64,000 bases of DNA, taken from positions 248,001 to 312,000 of the forward strand of contig CAUEEP010000749.1 in the NCBI GenBank assembly GCA_958450365.1, written 5' to 3'. The notes below the pieces were generated by a model, which saw only the letters and a list, made by a program, of their open reading frames with translations, was not told where the DNA came from and made no database searches. The translations under genes were made by a program, and so were the position numbers. This document shows, in pieces, positions 1 to 9,690 of the stretch (the first letter of the stretch is position 1; every line of letters starts with the position of its first letter). The DNA is from Mesorhabditis belari (taxonomy: Eukaryota; Nematoda; Chromadorea; Rhabditida; Rhabditidae).

Positions 1-61
1 ATCATCAGCCTTCAGTGTTCACAAGATCGTTGTGTTGAGAAATTCTTGCACATGAGAGTTT

Positions 62-159
62 TGGCCTTTCCATGATGGGAAATCCGTTTCAAAATTTCTC
101 TAGACACTTTTTGGAAGGTGTCGGGGCTAATACGAACCTCAAACTTCGGTAATTAAACC
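62..159 (-). ncRNA. Spliced-leader RNA gene, SL1-type with one changed base
   Basis: Read on the minus strand from 159, the sequence begins GGTTTAATTACCGAAG and runs to a TTTGAG|GT leader/donor junction at 138/137. That is the nematode SL1 leader with a single C-to-G change at leader position 13. Downstream are an Sm-site-like AAATTTTGAAAC (97-86) and a 3' stem-loop TTTCC-CATCAT-GGAAA (about 82-66), in the order expected for an SL RNA of roughly 100 nt. The leader base change is matched by GTTCGTA after the donor, so the donor-region stem (TAC.GAA with TTCGTA) can still pair. Its role would be to donate the 22-nt cap exon in trans-splicing. The exact 3' end is not certain. No second copy was seen in the window. 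Confidence 0.82.
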
Positions 160-787
160 GAATTTCGTAGTCACTTTCTCAGTATCTATCTGCTCCGTGT
201 GCCAGAAGGCAAGCGATTGTGCGCTCCTCCAAAGTACACCTGCTCATCACCATTTCAGCCGGGGATTTCGAAACTTTAAAATGGATTTGTCCAGAGATTG
301 ATGTTGAATTGAAAATTCAAAGAATAATGACTAAAGTTTTTCTTGTAATTCACGTTTTTTTTTTCAGAAAATCCTCGTCTTTTCCCCTTTTTTGAGCTCA
401 AATTTGACCTTCCCAAACATTTTTTCCTTTCCCTTTCCTAATCTATCGATTTACAACGATAGCTTGATCAACGATTCTTTTGAAATGAGCGAGGCGACAG
501 TTTTAAACAATTTAAGGTCAAAAATTTGTTTTTTTGCTTTGTTTTAACTGTAAATTTTCAAGTTTCAGCGATGAAACCCTGGAATGGAAAGCGAATTTTT
601 TCGAAAAGAAATCGAAACGCTTGTCGCTGATCTCTTTGTTTTCGCTTTCTTATGCAATTGGGACAACATTTTATATTGTGTTCTTGGTGATCTATTGTCG
701 GTGAGTCATTTGTGTTAGAGGATAATGTACAAGGGAATTGTCCAAATTTTGGCAAAGGGATCGAAAGGATTGGATGGGCATAGTGAT
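160..787. other. Intergenic stretch upstream of the SL RNA
   Basis: No recognisable exon or RNA. The first tens of bases after 160 would contain the SL RNA promoter (a proximal sequence element is expected), but I cannot assign a motif. Open frames here have no domain signature and no splice structure. Confidence 0.4.
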
Positions 788-1097
788 AGAAAAGGGATTT
801 CGAAGATGGGGAATCCGATGCTGTATTTAATTTTTGCCTAAATCCCTTGGTTTTCAAGAAACACACGTTGCAAATTTGGGTACCTACGCTACTGGCCGAA
901 CCTCCGATTTATAGCAGTTCTTTCCCATCGATCCTAGCATCACCAAGCATCCAAGCATGGTAAGGGCACGCACTCTCAATCTCATTTTTGCATGGTGGTA
1001 GAAAAGGGATTTCGAAGATGGGGATTCAGATGATGTATGTAGTTTTTTGCCTAAATCCCTTGATTTTCAAGACAAACGCGTTTCAAATTTGGGTAAA
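788..1097. repeat. Direct repeat, about 97 bp, two copies 213 bp apart
   Basis: Two similar segments, 788-884 and 1001-1097, both begin GAAAAGGGATTTCGAAGATG. Both continue through CCTAAATCCCTTG to AAATTTGGGTA, with scattered substitutions. The intervening unit is not repeated again nearby. The origin is unknown. Confidence 0.7.
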
Positions 1098-1367
1098 TCA
1101 ATGAAACGATCTGCACCGAATGGATCGTAAATAATCGTGAGAGTGAGAGAACAATTAAAAGATTATTGGATGCAGCGAGAAGTCAGTATTGTTGGTAATA
1201 ACATAGGAATGGATTCGTTTCAAAAACTGTTTGAAGATGCAGAAGAAATAGACGCCGAGTGGTTGCACTTCTCGGTAGTTTTCAGCGGAATATTGTGCAT
1301 TTTGATTTATTTCTCATTTGGTGTGGCGTTTTGTATTTTTTTGTTTTGTGTTTTGTGTTTTGTGGCA

Positions 1368-1507
1368 CGAAGACAACTCACCAGCTCACGTCGTGATGCT
1401 TTGCGTTTCGTGGTCAGGCTTCAAAGATCATTGCAATCAATCAATGATCTTTGAAGCCTGACCACGAAACGCAAAGCATCACGATGTGAGCTGGTGAGGT
1501 GTCTTCG
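1368..1507. repeat. Near-perfect hairpin, about 65-bp arms, 9-nt loop
   Basis: The left arm (1368-1433) and right arm (1443-1507) are reverse complements, with only one or two mismatches (CACGTCGTG opposite CACGATGTG; CAACTC opposite GAGGTG). A loop of about 9 nt, rich in CAATCAATC, joins them. A transcript across it would form a long hairpin of pri-miRNA or fold-back size. No flanking target-site duplication or transposase remnant was evident. Confidence 0.85.
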
Positions 1508-1611
1508 AGCCGTTTCATTGATTTCCGTTTGTACTTTTATTGACTAAACAAGGCACTTTTACTTAAACTTACAGTAAGCCGTTTTGTGAAGCTCTTTCAT
1601 CTGTTTTTTAG

Positions 1612-4133
1612 CAAATCCGAAGCCAACACCGATGCCTTGATCAAAGTCGTTCGCTCAGCCATTCGACAAAATGCATTTTCGAATCCCGCAAATTCTCGTT
1701 CACATTGTGAAAACGGATGGACATTTTTAGCCATTACTGAACGAGGATTTTGTTACAAAGTAGAATATCCGAATAACTCAAAAACTTCAAAAATTTAGAT
1801 GTTCCAACAAAGTGGAGTCAAACAGGCGGAAGCAAAACTCGCCTGTGATGCTCAGAGATCGTCACTTGTCTCAATTGAATCCTACTTTGAGAATAATTTC
1901 GTTTACAGTAAGTTTTGGTGGCTAAAAAGGCAAGTCAAACTTCGATAACAAAAAAACTCAAGGGATTTCGAAAAAGCTTTTTGTTTGCTGATGAGATTTT
2001 CCCTCATAATGCAAAGAAATGCTCTAAAAACATTAAAAATGTAGAAAAATGTAGAAAAACTCTTCGGTACTATCAATGTTTTCATTTACACAAATAAGAT
2101 TCATTTTATTCAAAATAAGCAACATGTAAAACAAACTCGCTATCAAAATCGACAGGAAACTAACGAAAAAACGCCAGTTGTTGGCACTTTGTCGAAGCAC
2201 TTTCCCCATTGATTGCTCGAATTGATTGCCATTTTCCACTTTCCACTTTTCCCATTGATTGCCCAAGACCGTAGCGCTTTTTGAAATTAGCCAGCCAACC
2301 GTTAGAGAGCCAGCCAAGCTTTTAAATCGGCGTGTCCAAGATGTTTGGCAAATTCAAGGGTCTTTTCTTTGCTGGTCGGTCCGTCTAATGGCACATTTTC
2401 ACTTCTTACTTCACGAATCCATAAATGAAGTGCTTCTTCTATTTGATCATTGCCTCCTCCACGCAAACGATTTCTCCCATTTTTCCCTCCGTCATCTATT
2501 CCTTTCAATATTCGTTGCTTGTTACGTAAAATTGAAGTAATCGTGCTGTAGGAAAGATGGAATTCGTCGGCCAATTGAGAAACGGCTACAGATCAGCTAC
2601 AGACTGAATAGCTGCGCTTTGAGGCACATTTTAGAATTGGTGAAGCTTGGTGAAGTGTGGAAAGCCGTAATGTTTGTTATTGAGGCTTAAACTAATTTTA
2701 CGGGGTACAAAAAAGTCTCTTTGCTATCGAGGTTAAGAATTGTTTCATAAAGCCCAAAATCTTTTCGCTATCGACTGTATATTGTTTGAATTCCAGTCCT
2801 TGGTGAGGAGAACTCGGCGATCAACAAGATTTGGATTGGATTGGAGTATGATGTATGGATGATTTGACGGTTAAGGGTCTTTAGGTGTACTTTGTAATTG
2901 AAAGCTATAGCAATTTTTGCTTGAAATTAAATTTGTTTCAGTTGAGTGTAAAAAGAAGACTTTGGCTTGACGGCACTCCATCACCGTATCGATATTTCTA
3001 TTGGGAAAACGAGACATACGTTGAACCGGAGATCAACACCGCCACTTCTGTAAGTGATTCAAATAAACCTCTTGCAAAAACCACAAATTCAAAAACAACT
3101 AAATACTATAGTCAAACAATTTTGCTTTACTTATTTTTGGAATTGAAAAAATCTGGGCTAGATTTTCGTATCCGTAATTCTGAATCCTACCACGCTCTAT
3201 GAATTGTGATTAGTCAGAATCAATTGTGATTTGGACTTGCTGTTTTCAAGAGCTTAAAAAATCAGTGATTTTCTACAGGTGTTCATGAAATTTTGCCAAA
3301 TTCATCAGAAAGCTGTGTAGAATTTGATTTTCAACAAGAATTAACCATTGCACATGTTTTTCGCGCAAATTTTACAAGTTAACAAAGCGGCAAATACTTT
3401 TTCCGCACCCTGTATAACGATTCAAAAACGTGGCCCACATTTCTTTGCGTAGCTGGGCTGTGGGTTGCTGGGCTGTGGGTTGCTGGGCTGTGGGTTGCTG
3501 GGCTGTGGGTAGCTGGGCTGTGGGTAGCTGGGCTGTGGGTAGCTGGGCTGTGGGTAGCTGGGCTGTGGGTAGCTGGGCTGTGGGTAGCTGGGCTGTGGGT
3601 AGCTGGGCTGTGGGTAGCTGGGCTGTGGGTAGCTGGGCTGTGGGTAGCTGGGCTGTGGGTAGCTGGGCTGTGTGTACCTGCCAATTTCGATTTTTCGTTG
3701 CTGCCGATTGCAACTAATTGGGTAGCTACGCAGAAATTAGGGGCACCTTCTAGAATTTCAAAATCGTTATATAGAGGGTCGTTATAGCGAAATTCGACTA
3801 TATTTAGATCGGATTAGATCGGATTATGGAAACCGGGGCATGCTTTTGAGCTTTGCCGAATCGGTGTCTGAAAAAATTACCAAAGGCCTGGATATGGCTG
3901 GAGTCGGCCCTGACTGACTTTGGCTCTAGTTTAAGCTGGCCAATCTGGGTTTTGAGTCTGGTTAGAAGTCACATTGTCACCTCAAATTGTCAAGTCACAA
4001 GTCAAGTCACTTCGACCAACATTCCTTTTCCCAGATGTGCATTCGTTGCAGCGGTATTGCGAGATGGTATGTGAGCACAAATCAATCGGATCCCCAAATA
4101 AATGGATTCGTTTGCAAGAAGAAAGCCCAATAA
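1612..4133 (+). CDS. C-type lectin domain protein (5' end not found)
   Basis: Five exons join in frame: 1612-1759, 1799-1907, 2797-2852, 2942-3049 and 4035-4133. The introns are GT-AG, the first only 39 nt. The product shows the CTLD order: CENGWTF near the start, GFCYK, then AEAKLACDAQRSSLVSIES, ENNFVY, IWIGLEYD, LWLDGTPSPYRYFYWEN, and a final W-Y then GFVCKKK before the stop. Secreted nematode CTLDs bind sugars or other ligands in immunity and the extracellular space. No signal-peptide exon was recognised upstream, so the gene is 5' partial here. Intron 2 carries a Tigger-type transposase relic and intron 4 a minisatellite. The last exon is short and the Ca-binding residues are not all canonical, so sugar binding is uncertain. 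Confidence 0.72.
2117..2575 (-). mobile_element. Tigger/pogo-type (CENP-B-like) transposase relic
   Basis: On the minus strand the frame ending near 2302 reads through a helix-turn-helix (ADEFHLSYSTITSILRNKQ). It continues into a CENP-B/Tigger DNA-binding segment (EEALHLWIREVRSENVPLDG and KEKTLEFAKHLGHADLKAW). No DDE catalytic region follows. Sequence from about 2117 matches the relic at 5470-5670 (ACGCCAGTTGTTGGCACTTT). It lies inside the second intron of the C-type lectin gene. Confidence 0.65.
3452..3672. repeat. 15-bp minisatellite, about 15 copies
   Basis: Tandem units of AGCTGGGCTGTGGGT (first copies TTGCTGGGCTGTGGG), almost without variation, lie in the last intron of the C-type lectin gene. 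The unit is a multiple of three, so both strands stay open, which explains the artificial repetitive reading frames seen here. Confidence 0.95.
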
Positions 4134-4929
4134 TATTTGCTTACTAATCTCGTTTTCATTGCGTTTTCAAATCTGCATTTTCAAATGGAAAGAAATTTTC
4201 GAAATTTCCAATATCTTTGTGTTTTAGCAATAAAGCTTCAATTGAAAGTGCGAAATTGTACAAAAAAAACTACAATTTGTCTCAAAAATTCCTCATTTCA
4301 ATGCTCACAAACCATCAATTAGCCTAGAAATCTCTTTCTTGATTTGAAATTGTGAACTCATACTAAGAAATTAATGTTTCTCCTTCAAGATTGTTTCCCC
4401 TTGTCCGTCTAATTTCCGCAAATCAAATCTAAGATCGTTTCATTTCTGCAATAAGGACACCGATTTGAAACCCATTTTCTTTTTCTGAAGTTAACATTTT
4501 ATTTGATGAACAATCCGCTTGTAATTGATCTCAGCAACGTGCCGACGATCCTCTTTTGGTATCGAGTTGCTGTTGGTGAGGTTTACTTTGACAATTTCAA
4601 TTCCAGTTTTTAATTAGATTCAATTTGAACTCGCCAAGTAATAGACTGAAAGATTAGCTTCTTGAAAATACTTTCTAGTCTTTTGAATTAACTTTACAAT
4701 GCCAATTTAAGGTTTTTGCAAATTAAGCACTAAAGTCTTATCACAAAATTTCACAGAATTGTATGACAAAAGCCAAAGTCTTAAAACGCACAAAGCACCC
4801 ATGAATTTGAAAATTTTCTTGCAGTTAACCAGACCACAGTTTTGTCCAAAAGCATTCCTTGCTTGGAACTTGATAAAATTCTTGTCATCGAAGAAAAACT
4901 TCATTGATTAGGCTTTCGAATTAGAATTA
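4134..4929. other. Gene-poor stretch with a paralogous block
   Basis: No confident exon. From about 4715 to 4929 it matches 18870-19100, upstream of chemoreceptor copy B. Both blocks contain an acceptor-like CACAG before AATTGTATGACAAAAGCC and a later CTTGCAG. This could be an upstream receptor exon or just duplicated flank; I could not tie it to a frame. Confidence 0.4.
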
Positions 4930-5705
4930 TTAGGTTGTGAATTGAAAACTGCGGGACTTTGAACTAAAATTTATTCAACATAAAACCATCAATTCGTTCC
5001 AAATAATTCCCATTATTATTGACGACTTCTGCCCATTTTACAGGCAATTTGCGGATTCCTCTTTCGTGGTAGGATCTTGGTTTGTGTGTGAGACAAGTGT
5101 GAGACTCAAAAATGGAGGACTGGAGATGTCAGCTTTCAGCCCAGTTTGAGCACTTTCTTCAAAAGAAACCCATTTTGGTGTCAATGGGAAAGTTGTAGAG
5201 AATCAAAAATTAGGCTTATAGGCAAATTTCCAAAAAGATACACTTAGTAGTTTCGCTTAAAATGCAAGTTTTGTGGAAATTCGTAAATTTGAACGTAAAT
5301 TTGGCATTTCTTGAAAACCAGTTTTTGAATGGTTCTGAAAATTTGGATATAAGCTTAATTTTTGATTCTCTACAACTTTTCCATTGACACCAAAATGGGT
5401 TTCTTTTGAAGAAAGTGCTCAAACTGTCACATATGACAATACCCGACAGTTTTCAATTCACCAGCCCAATAAAAAACGCCAGTTGTTGGCACTTTGTCGA
5501 TCGACGGAAGCACTTTCTCCATTGATTGCTCGAAAAACAAGACCGTATCGCTTTTTGAAATTAGCCAGCCAATCGTTAGAAGCTTTTAAATTAGCGTGTT
5601 CAAAATGTTTGGCAAATTCAAGAGCCTTTTCTTTGATGGTCGTTTCGTCTAATGGCACATTTTCACTTCTTGCAATAGCCCGCAGTTTTCAATTCACCAA
5701 CCCAA
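4930..5705. mobile_element. Nested mariner-derived element enclosing a Tigger fragment
   Basis: The terminal inverted repeats begin TTAGGTTG-TGAATTGAAAACTG and end in CAGTTTTCAATTCACC-AACCCAA, flanked by TA. On the minus strand the left part encodes the end of a mariner-family transposase: RGIRKLPVKWAEVVNNNGNY. A second terminal repeat at about 5440-5469 and a Tigger-like minus-strand fragment (5470-5660, KEKALEFAKHFEHANLK then WLANFKKRYG) show nesting. The paralogous site near 19100 (AGAATTAGAAAGTCTG) lacks the whole insertion. Confidence 0.75.
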
Positions 5706-5780
5706 TAGAAAGTCTGATTAAAACTTTGATGAAATTGTATGAGCTTTTTTTTTGTTAATCATTCAAAAGTTTTTTTCAAG

Positions 5781-8700
5781 TACCGGCTCTATTTTTCAAC
5801 CTCATCGGCCTCTATCTGATCTATGTCGCAACACCGAAAGTACTCGGCACTTTTCGCTGGCACATGTTTACTTTACAGGTTTAGCATAAAGAGCTTTCTA
5901 ATATATTTATAGGTAACACATTTTTATATTCACTGAAATGTATTTGCTACGTAAACTTAGAAACTCTGCACGACTTTACGGGGTGGCCGAGAAATATACT
6001 TCAGAGGACTTCAGAGGACCTAGATTGGTCAAAATTGAGTCAATCGTTCTGATTTTTCTGAAGATAAATCTTAAGTATATCTACTGGGAGTGCGCCCATT
6101 ATCTAACCGATTCAAGCTTTCAACTTTTTTATATAGCTTTCCAAAGATAAATGAGTAGCGTGTCAAGCGAAACTTGGCTCTCAACTTTGAGAGGCCATAT
6201 AAAAAAGTTGAAAACTTGAATCGATTAGATAATGGGCGCAGTTCCAGGAGACATAATTAAGATTTATTTCCAAAAAAATCAGAACGATTGCCTCAATTTT
6301 GGCGAAGCTAGGTCCTCTGAAGTGTGGGTCATCCTGTAGTTTCAGCTCTCCATGACATTCACCGAGATCGTGGTCGCTTTTCTCTTCTTTCCAATTCTCG
6401 GCGCTCCAGCAGTAGCTGGCTATCCTATTGGATTGTTTGAAGAATTCGGTATTCCAGTCATTGTCCAAATTGTGAGTTTATCGCTTTTCTGCAAAAAACT
6501 CAATTTTTTTCGCTGATCACGTTCGCGATTTTGGGCCAAGGGTTCTTTATGGCAGTGATCCTGCTTTTCATTCGCCAACAAAACATTCTACCGGCCACAC
6601 ATTTCGCGAAGATTCCTGAAACGTAAAAATCTTGCATCACACACTAGTTTAGCATATTTAGTCACTATCCCTATGCTATTTTTGCTCATTATTTATTGCC
6701 AGCATTAGCTCCCGTTGCCCTGGGACTTTCAATGTTGGGAAACGATGCTGAGCAAGCGCTGCAAACGTTCAGCGAGGTAATTTTTAATATCTACTGCTTT
6801 TTCAAGAGTACTGTAGTCCTGCAGAATAGAGCTGTTCATTTTCAGTCTGATTGTTAATAGGTGTACAACGAGTCAATGGGTGTCAATAGGTGTACAACGG
6901 AAAAATGAGATTTAACCACTTCAACAGCAAGTTTCTCAGGGGGTTTTCAGACGAAAAGATAAAGCTTAATTCTACCTTTATGTCACAAAAAATCCTAAAA
7001 AAAGCAAACCATTGAAGTGGTCAAATCTCGTTGTCTCGTTGTACACCTATTGACAATCGAACCGACAAATGAACAGCTCTACTGGAGAATACTGTAGCCC
7101 TAGGGTAGAAAATAGACATATGCACTCGGTCCAGTCCGGTCCGGACCGAGATCGGATTGAAAAGTTGGAGTTTCGGTCCGGAACGGATCGAGAAATTGAA
7201 ATTTCGGTCCAGACCGGATCGAGATCGGGCCGAAAAGTTAGAGTTTCGGTCCGAAATCCGAGATCCGAATTAATCCGAATTAATCCGAGATCTGATACGG
7301 ACTGATACGGACCGAGTGCACATGCTAGTAGAAAACAGATTACTGTAAAGGCCTGCACCTTTCCTTAAACTACTTTAACCGCATGGCTTCAAACGGCTAC
7401 GGTTTAGTTGGTGGGCAAGTACGATAGCTTTTCCAAAGCGCACATTTTAGAAAACGGCTCTGGCTCTGTTCAATTACAAAATGACTTAAAAATTATCGGA
7501 TAACTTAATAAAAATCGGATGATTTAACTTCCCTTTTGTTTATTTCAATGTTTTTTTCTTTGTTATTAGTCAAATTTGTCGATTAGCTTTTTCTATTTGT
7601 CATTTTATCTTGGGACTTGATTGTCCGAACTCAAACTTATTAACTGATTAACTTAAGCTTTTGTTTTACAACCTGTAATAATACGAATGAAAAATATACC
7701 TAAAACTAAAGTATTTTTGAATTTTACGATCGAGAAAAATCATTTTAATTGTGAGTCTAAAGAATCCGAAGGAGAAAAAGTTGAAATGCACAAAAAGGGG
7801 AACTTAAATCATCCGTTTTTTATGCATCTTTTCATTTGACAGAGCCAAACGGCTTAATCAAGGGAAAACTCAATGAATTCATCATTGTTAATTGCCAGAA
7901 ATATCCCTACATCATCCCGCTTCTCAATCAACCGCACTCTTTCGCTTTCGACAGCTCGTCGGCCACAAAACTGCTAACACTCATTTTCGGAGCTTGCCTT
8001 TTCTGTCTACTTTATTTACTTTGTTAGTTTTGACATATAATATAATAAAACCGGATTTTAGTATTACTCGCGACAATTTTTACCTCATTGAAAGCCCAGG
8101 AGAAATTCATGAGCGAGAAAACGATGACCATGCAAAAGAGCTGGCTTCGACGGGTGTATTTACAGGTTTGTGGTCTCAAAGGCATAGTTTTCAGTATAGA
8201 TTTGAAAAACTTTTGAATCCCTACTTCAGATCATCATCCTATTCATTCATTTGGCCATTCCGGCTGGATGGTTTGGTGTCGTGTTGAGTCTGGAAGTTGT
8301 GCAACTTGTAGGTATGAAAGAACGATTCATTTGATAGATTTGGATCAGGGCTGAGCGGATCTCAAAAAAGCGTTTCAAATTTTCAAATTCTCGATGAAGT
8401 TTTACCTACGTAGAAATGATTAACACATTCAATTCAATAACAATGCCATTTTTCGGTGTTTTAATCTCTGAGAAACGAACGATTTGAGCGCCGGATCCAG
8501 ACGAAAGATTGTACTTGGGGCTTTTGAAGGTTAAGGAATCGATGACCCGGAAATGACCGGGACCTGGCCTCTCGGTTTAACTGTTGGCCCTGTCCTTGTC
8601 ATGCTAATCTGCGTAAAGCCCAGTTCTGGCCCTAGGCTTTTATTTGATCTCCTGTTTACCGTACCTTGTTCCCTAATATCTAATACACGAGCAGTTTTCA

Positions 8701-9690
8701 GCTGCTAACACAACTGAAAACTGCTGCGGTTTGAGGTCTCACGTAAATTTAGAATGCTTGTTTTTGTCCCAATCGATAATCATATTGTCTTCGTAAGCAG
8801 GATTCTTTTCCGGCTAACGCCGCCTTTCCTGCTGGACAGTTGGGGCCGCCGGGGATCCATTTATTTCATTTATCCAATTTGTTTCAATTTGTTATCCATT
8901 TGTCCAATTCCTATAATTAGTTCATCCCAAATATGGGAATCTTTAGAGCGAACCGCGCGGAGGTCCAGGAACACTCTCCGCCCATGACCCAAATCAAAGA
9001 TCTGTGGCCAGAGGCCATGGAGCCGTAAAAAGGTTTTTGGGTTTCCATAGTTTATTCGAGAACTTTATTGGAGACAATATTGAGCATAATTTTATTTGGA
9101 CAGACGGACCTCTCTTTCCTTTTATATATAGTAGAAAACTATCGAAATTTACTTTCCAAAAGTTCAAATTCATTTTGAAAAGAAATTGCAGAACTAATTT
9201 TCTCTTTCACGACCTCTCTTTCCCCCGACACGTTTGAAAGACGCGCGCTCTAACCACTTGGCCATCTGCGCGCGGAGGGGAAGTTGGGCAACGTTGGGCG
9301 CGGCTAGTTTTGCAGTCTTTGACTTTTTAAAAAATTGGTTAGATGGCTTTTCTTGATTTTTGAGGGCGAAATCAGCATCAAATTTCCTATCAAACAAAGA
9401 AAAACTGCATCTCGAAATTCGATCTGGGCGTCGAGAAAAGTGCCTGAGACAGACAGACAGACAGCAGACAGACATACGTACAGACATACAGACGTCACTT
9501 CTGCTTTATATATAGTAGAGAATATTTTACAGATTACGCACCGTATTTCGTAATTCTCCTCGCCGAACAGGGCATCACCTCGACGATCTCTTATTTCACT
9601 TATAGCTCGTATCAAGAACACACCCGAACCTTGATAAAAAGACGATTTTTGACTGAAAGTCGGTTTTTTCAAATGATTTCTGTACGATGA
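5781..9690 (+). CDS. Nematode serpentine (7TM) chemoreceptor, copy A
   Basis: Eight exons can be traced: 5781-5878, 6346-6471, 6513-6622, 6662-6776, 7845-8022, 8062-8165, 8230-8311 and 9533-9690. They encode successive hydrophobic segments such as NLIGLYLIYVA, FLFFPILGAPAVAGYPIGLF, AILGQGFFMAVILLFI, LLTLIFGACLFCLLYLLLLA, IIILFIHLAIPAGWFGVVL and PYFVILLAEQGITSTISYF. A loop with MSEKTMTMQKSWLRRV resembles the third intracellular loop of the SRH/SRI/STR superfamily. Such receptors act in sensory-neuron membranes. The start exon is missing. The acceptor before exon 3 reads TTTTTTTCG where AG is expected (also in copy B), so function is uncertain. Introns contain MITEs, a CAGA microsatellite and a tRNA-like SINE head. 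Confidence 0.68.
5977..6340. repeat. Foldback MITE, arms about 150 bp, inside receptor A intron 1
   Basis: The left arm (AGAGGACCTAGATTGGTC ... CCCATTATCTAACCGATTC) is the reverse complement of the right arm (GAATCGATTAGATAATGGG ... GCTAGGTCCTCTGAAG). The centre contains ATAAATGAGTAGCGTG. A closely similar copy is at 19183-19520. It is non-coding; apparent open frames across it are palindrome artefacts. Confidence 0.85.
7120..7322. repeat. GTGCAC-ended repeat of CGGTCCGGACCG-type palindromes
   Basis: The ends are inverted: TGCACTCGGTCC at the left and GGACCGAGTGCA at the right. Inside, units of TTTCGGTCCGGACCGGATCG and GATCGGGCCGAAAAGTT recur in both orientations. The same element is at 20262-20456 in receptor copy B, so it predates that duplication. 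No coding signature beyond repeat-driven open frames. Confidence 0.8.
9195..9278 (-). repeat. tRNA-derived SINE head
   Basis: On the minus strand GCGCGCAGATGGCCAAGTGG then TTAGAGCGCGCGTCTTTCAA gives a perfect RNA polymerase III A box (TGGCCAAGTGG), a D-arm and a CTTTCAA anticodon-like loop. The B box downstream (GGTCGTGAAAG) is degenerate. Sister copies are at about 22085-22165 (-) and 57711-57785 (+). It lies in the last intron of receptor A. Confidence 0.55.
9449..9492. repeat. CAGA/GACA microsatellite in receptor A
   Basis: A short run of AGACAGACAGACAG-type repeats with interruptions in the last intron. The corresponding run in copy B (22331-22474) is about three times longer, so the array has changed length since duplication. 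Confidence 0.85.

Noticed and set aside
1137..1454. 105-codon frame with a hydrophobic stretch
   Set aside because: It starts with GTG, ends in the arm of the hairpin, and shows no splice or family signature.
3372..3717. Long repetitive open frames on both strands (PTAQL and GCWAV repeats)
   Set aside because: They are produced by the 15-bp minisatellite, whose unit length is a multiple of three; the tract is intronic.
4034..4080. Apparent frameshift in the last C-type lectin exon (frame reading CAFVAAVLRDG then stop)
   Set aside because: With the acceptor at 4034 and phase 0 carried from the previous exon, the other frame reads straight to GFVCKKK and a stop, so no frameshift is needed.
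6181..6468. Minus-strand 95-codon frame, duplicated at 19368-19655
   Set aside because: Antisense of a receptor exon fused to a foldback MITE; the plus strand has the coherent transmembrane protein and splice sites.
7047..7358. Open frames rich in RSGPDR/RPDLDPV motifs on both strands
   Set aside because: Generated by the CGGTCCGGACCG repeat; no conserved protein boundary between the two copies.
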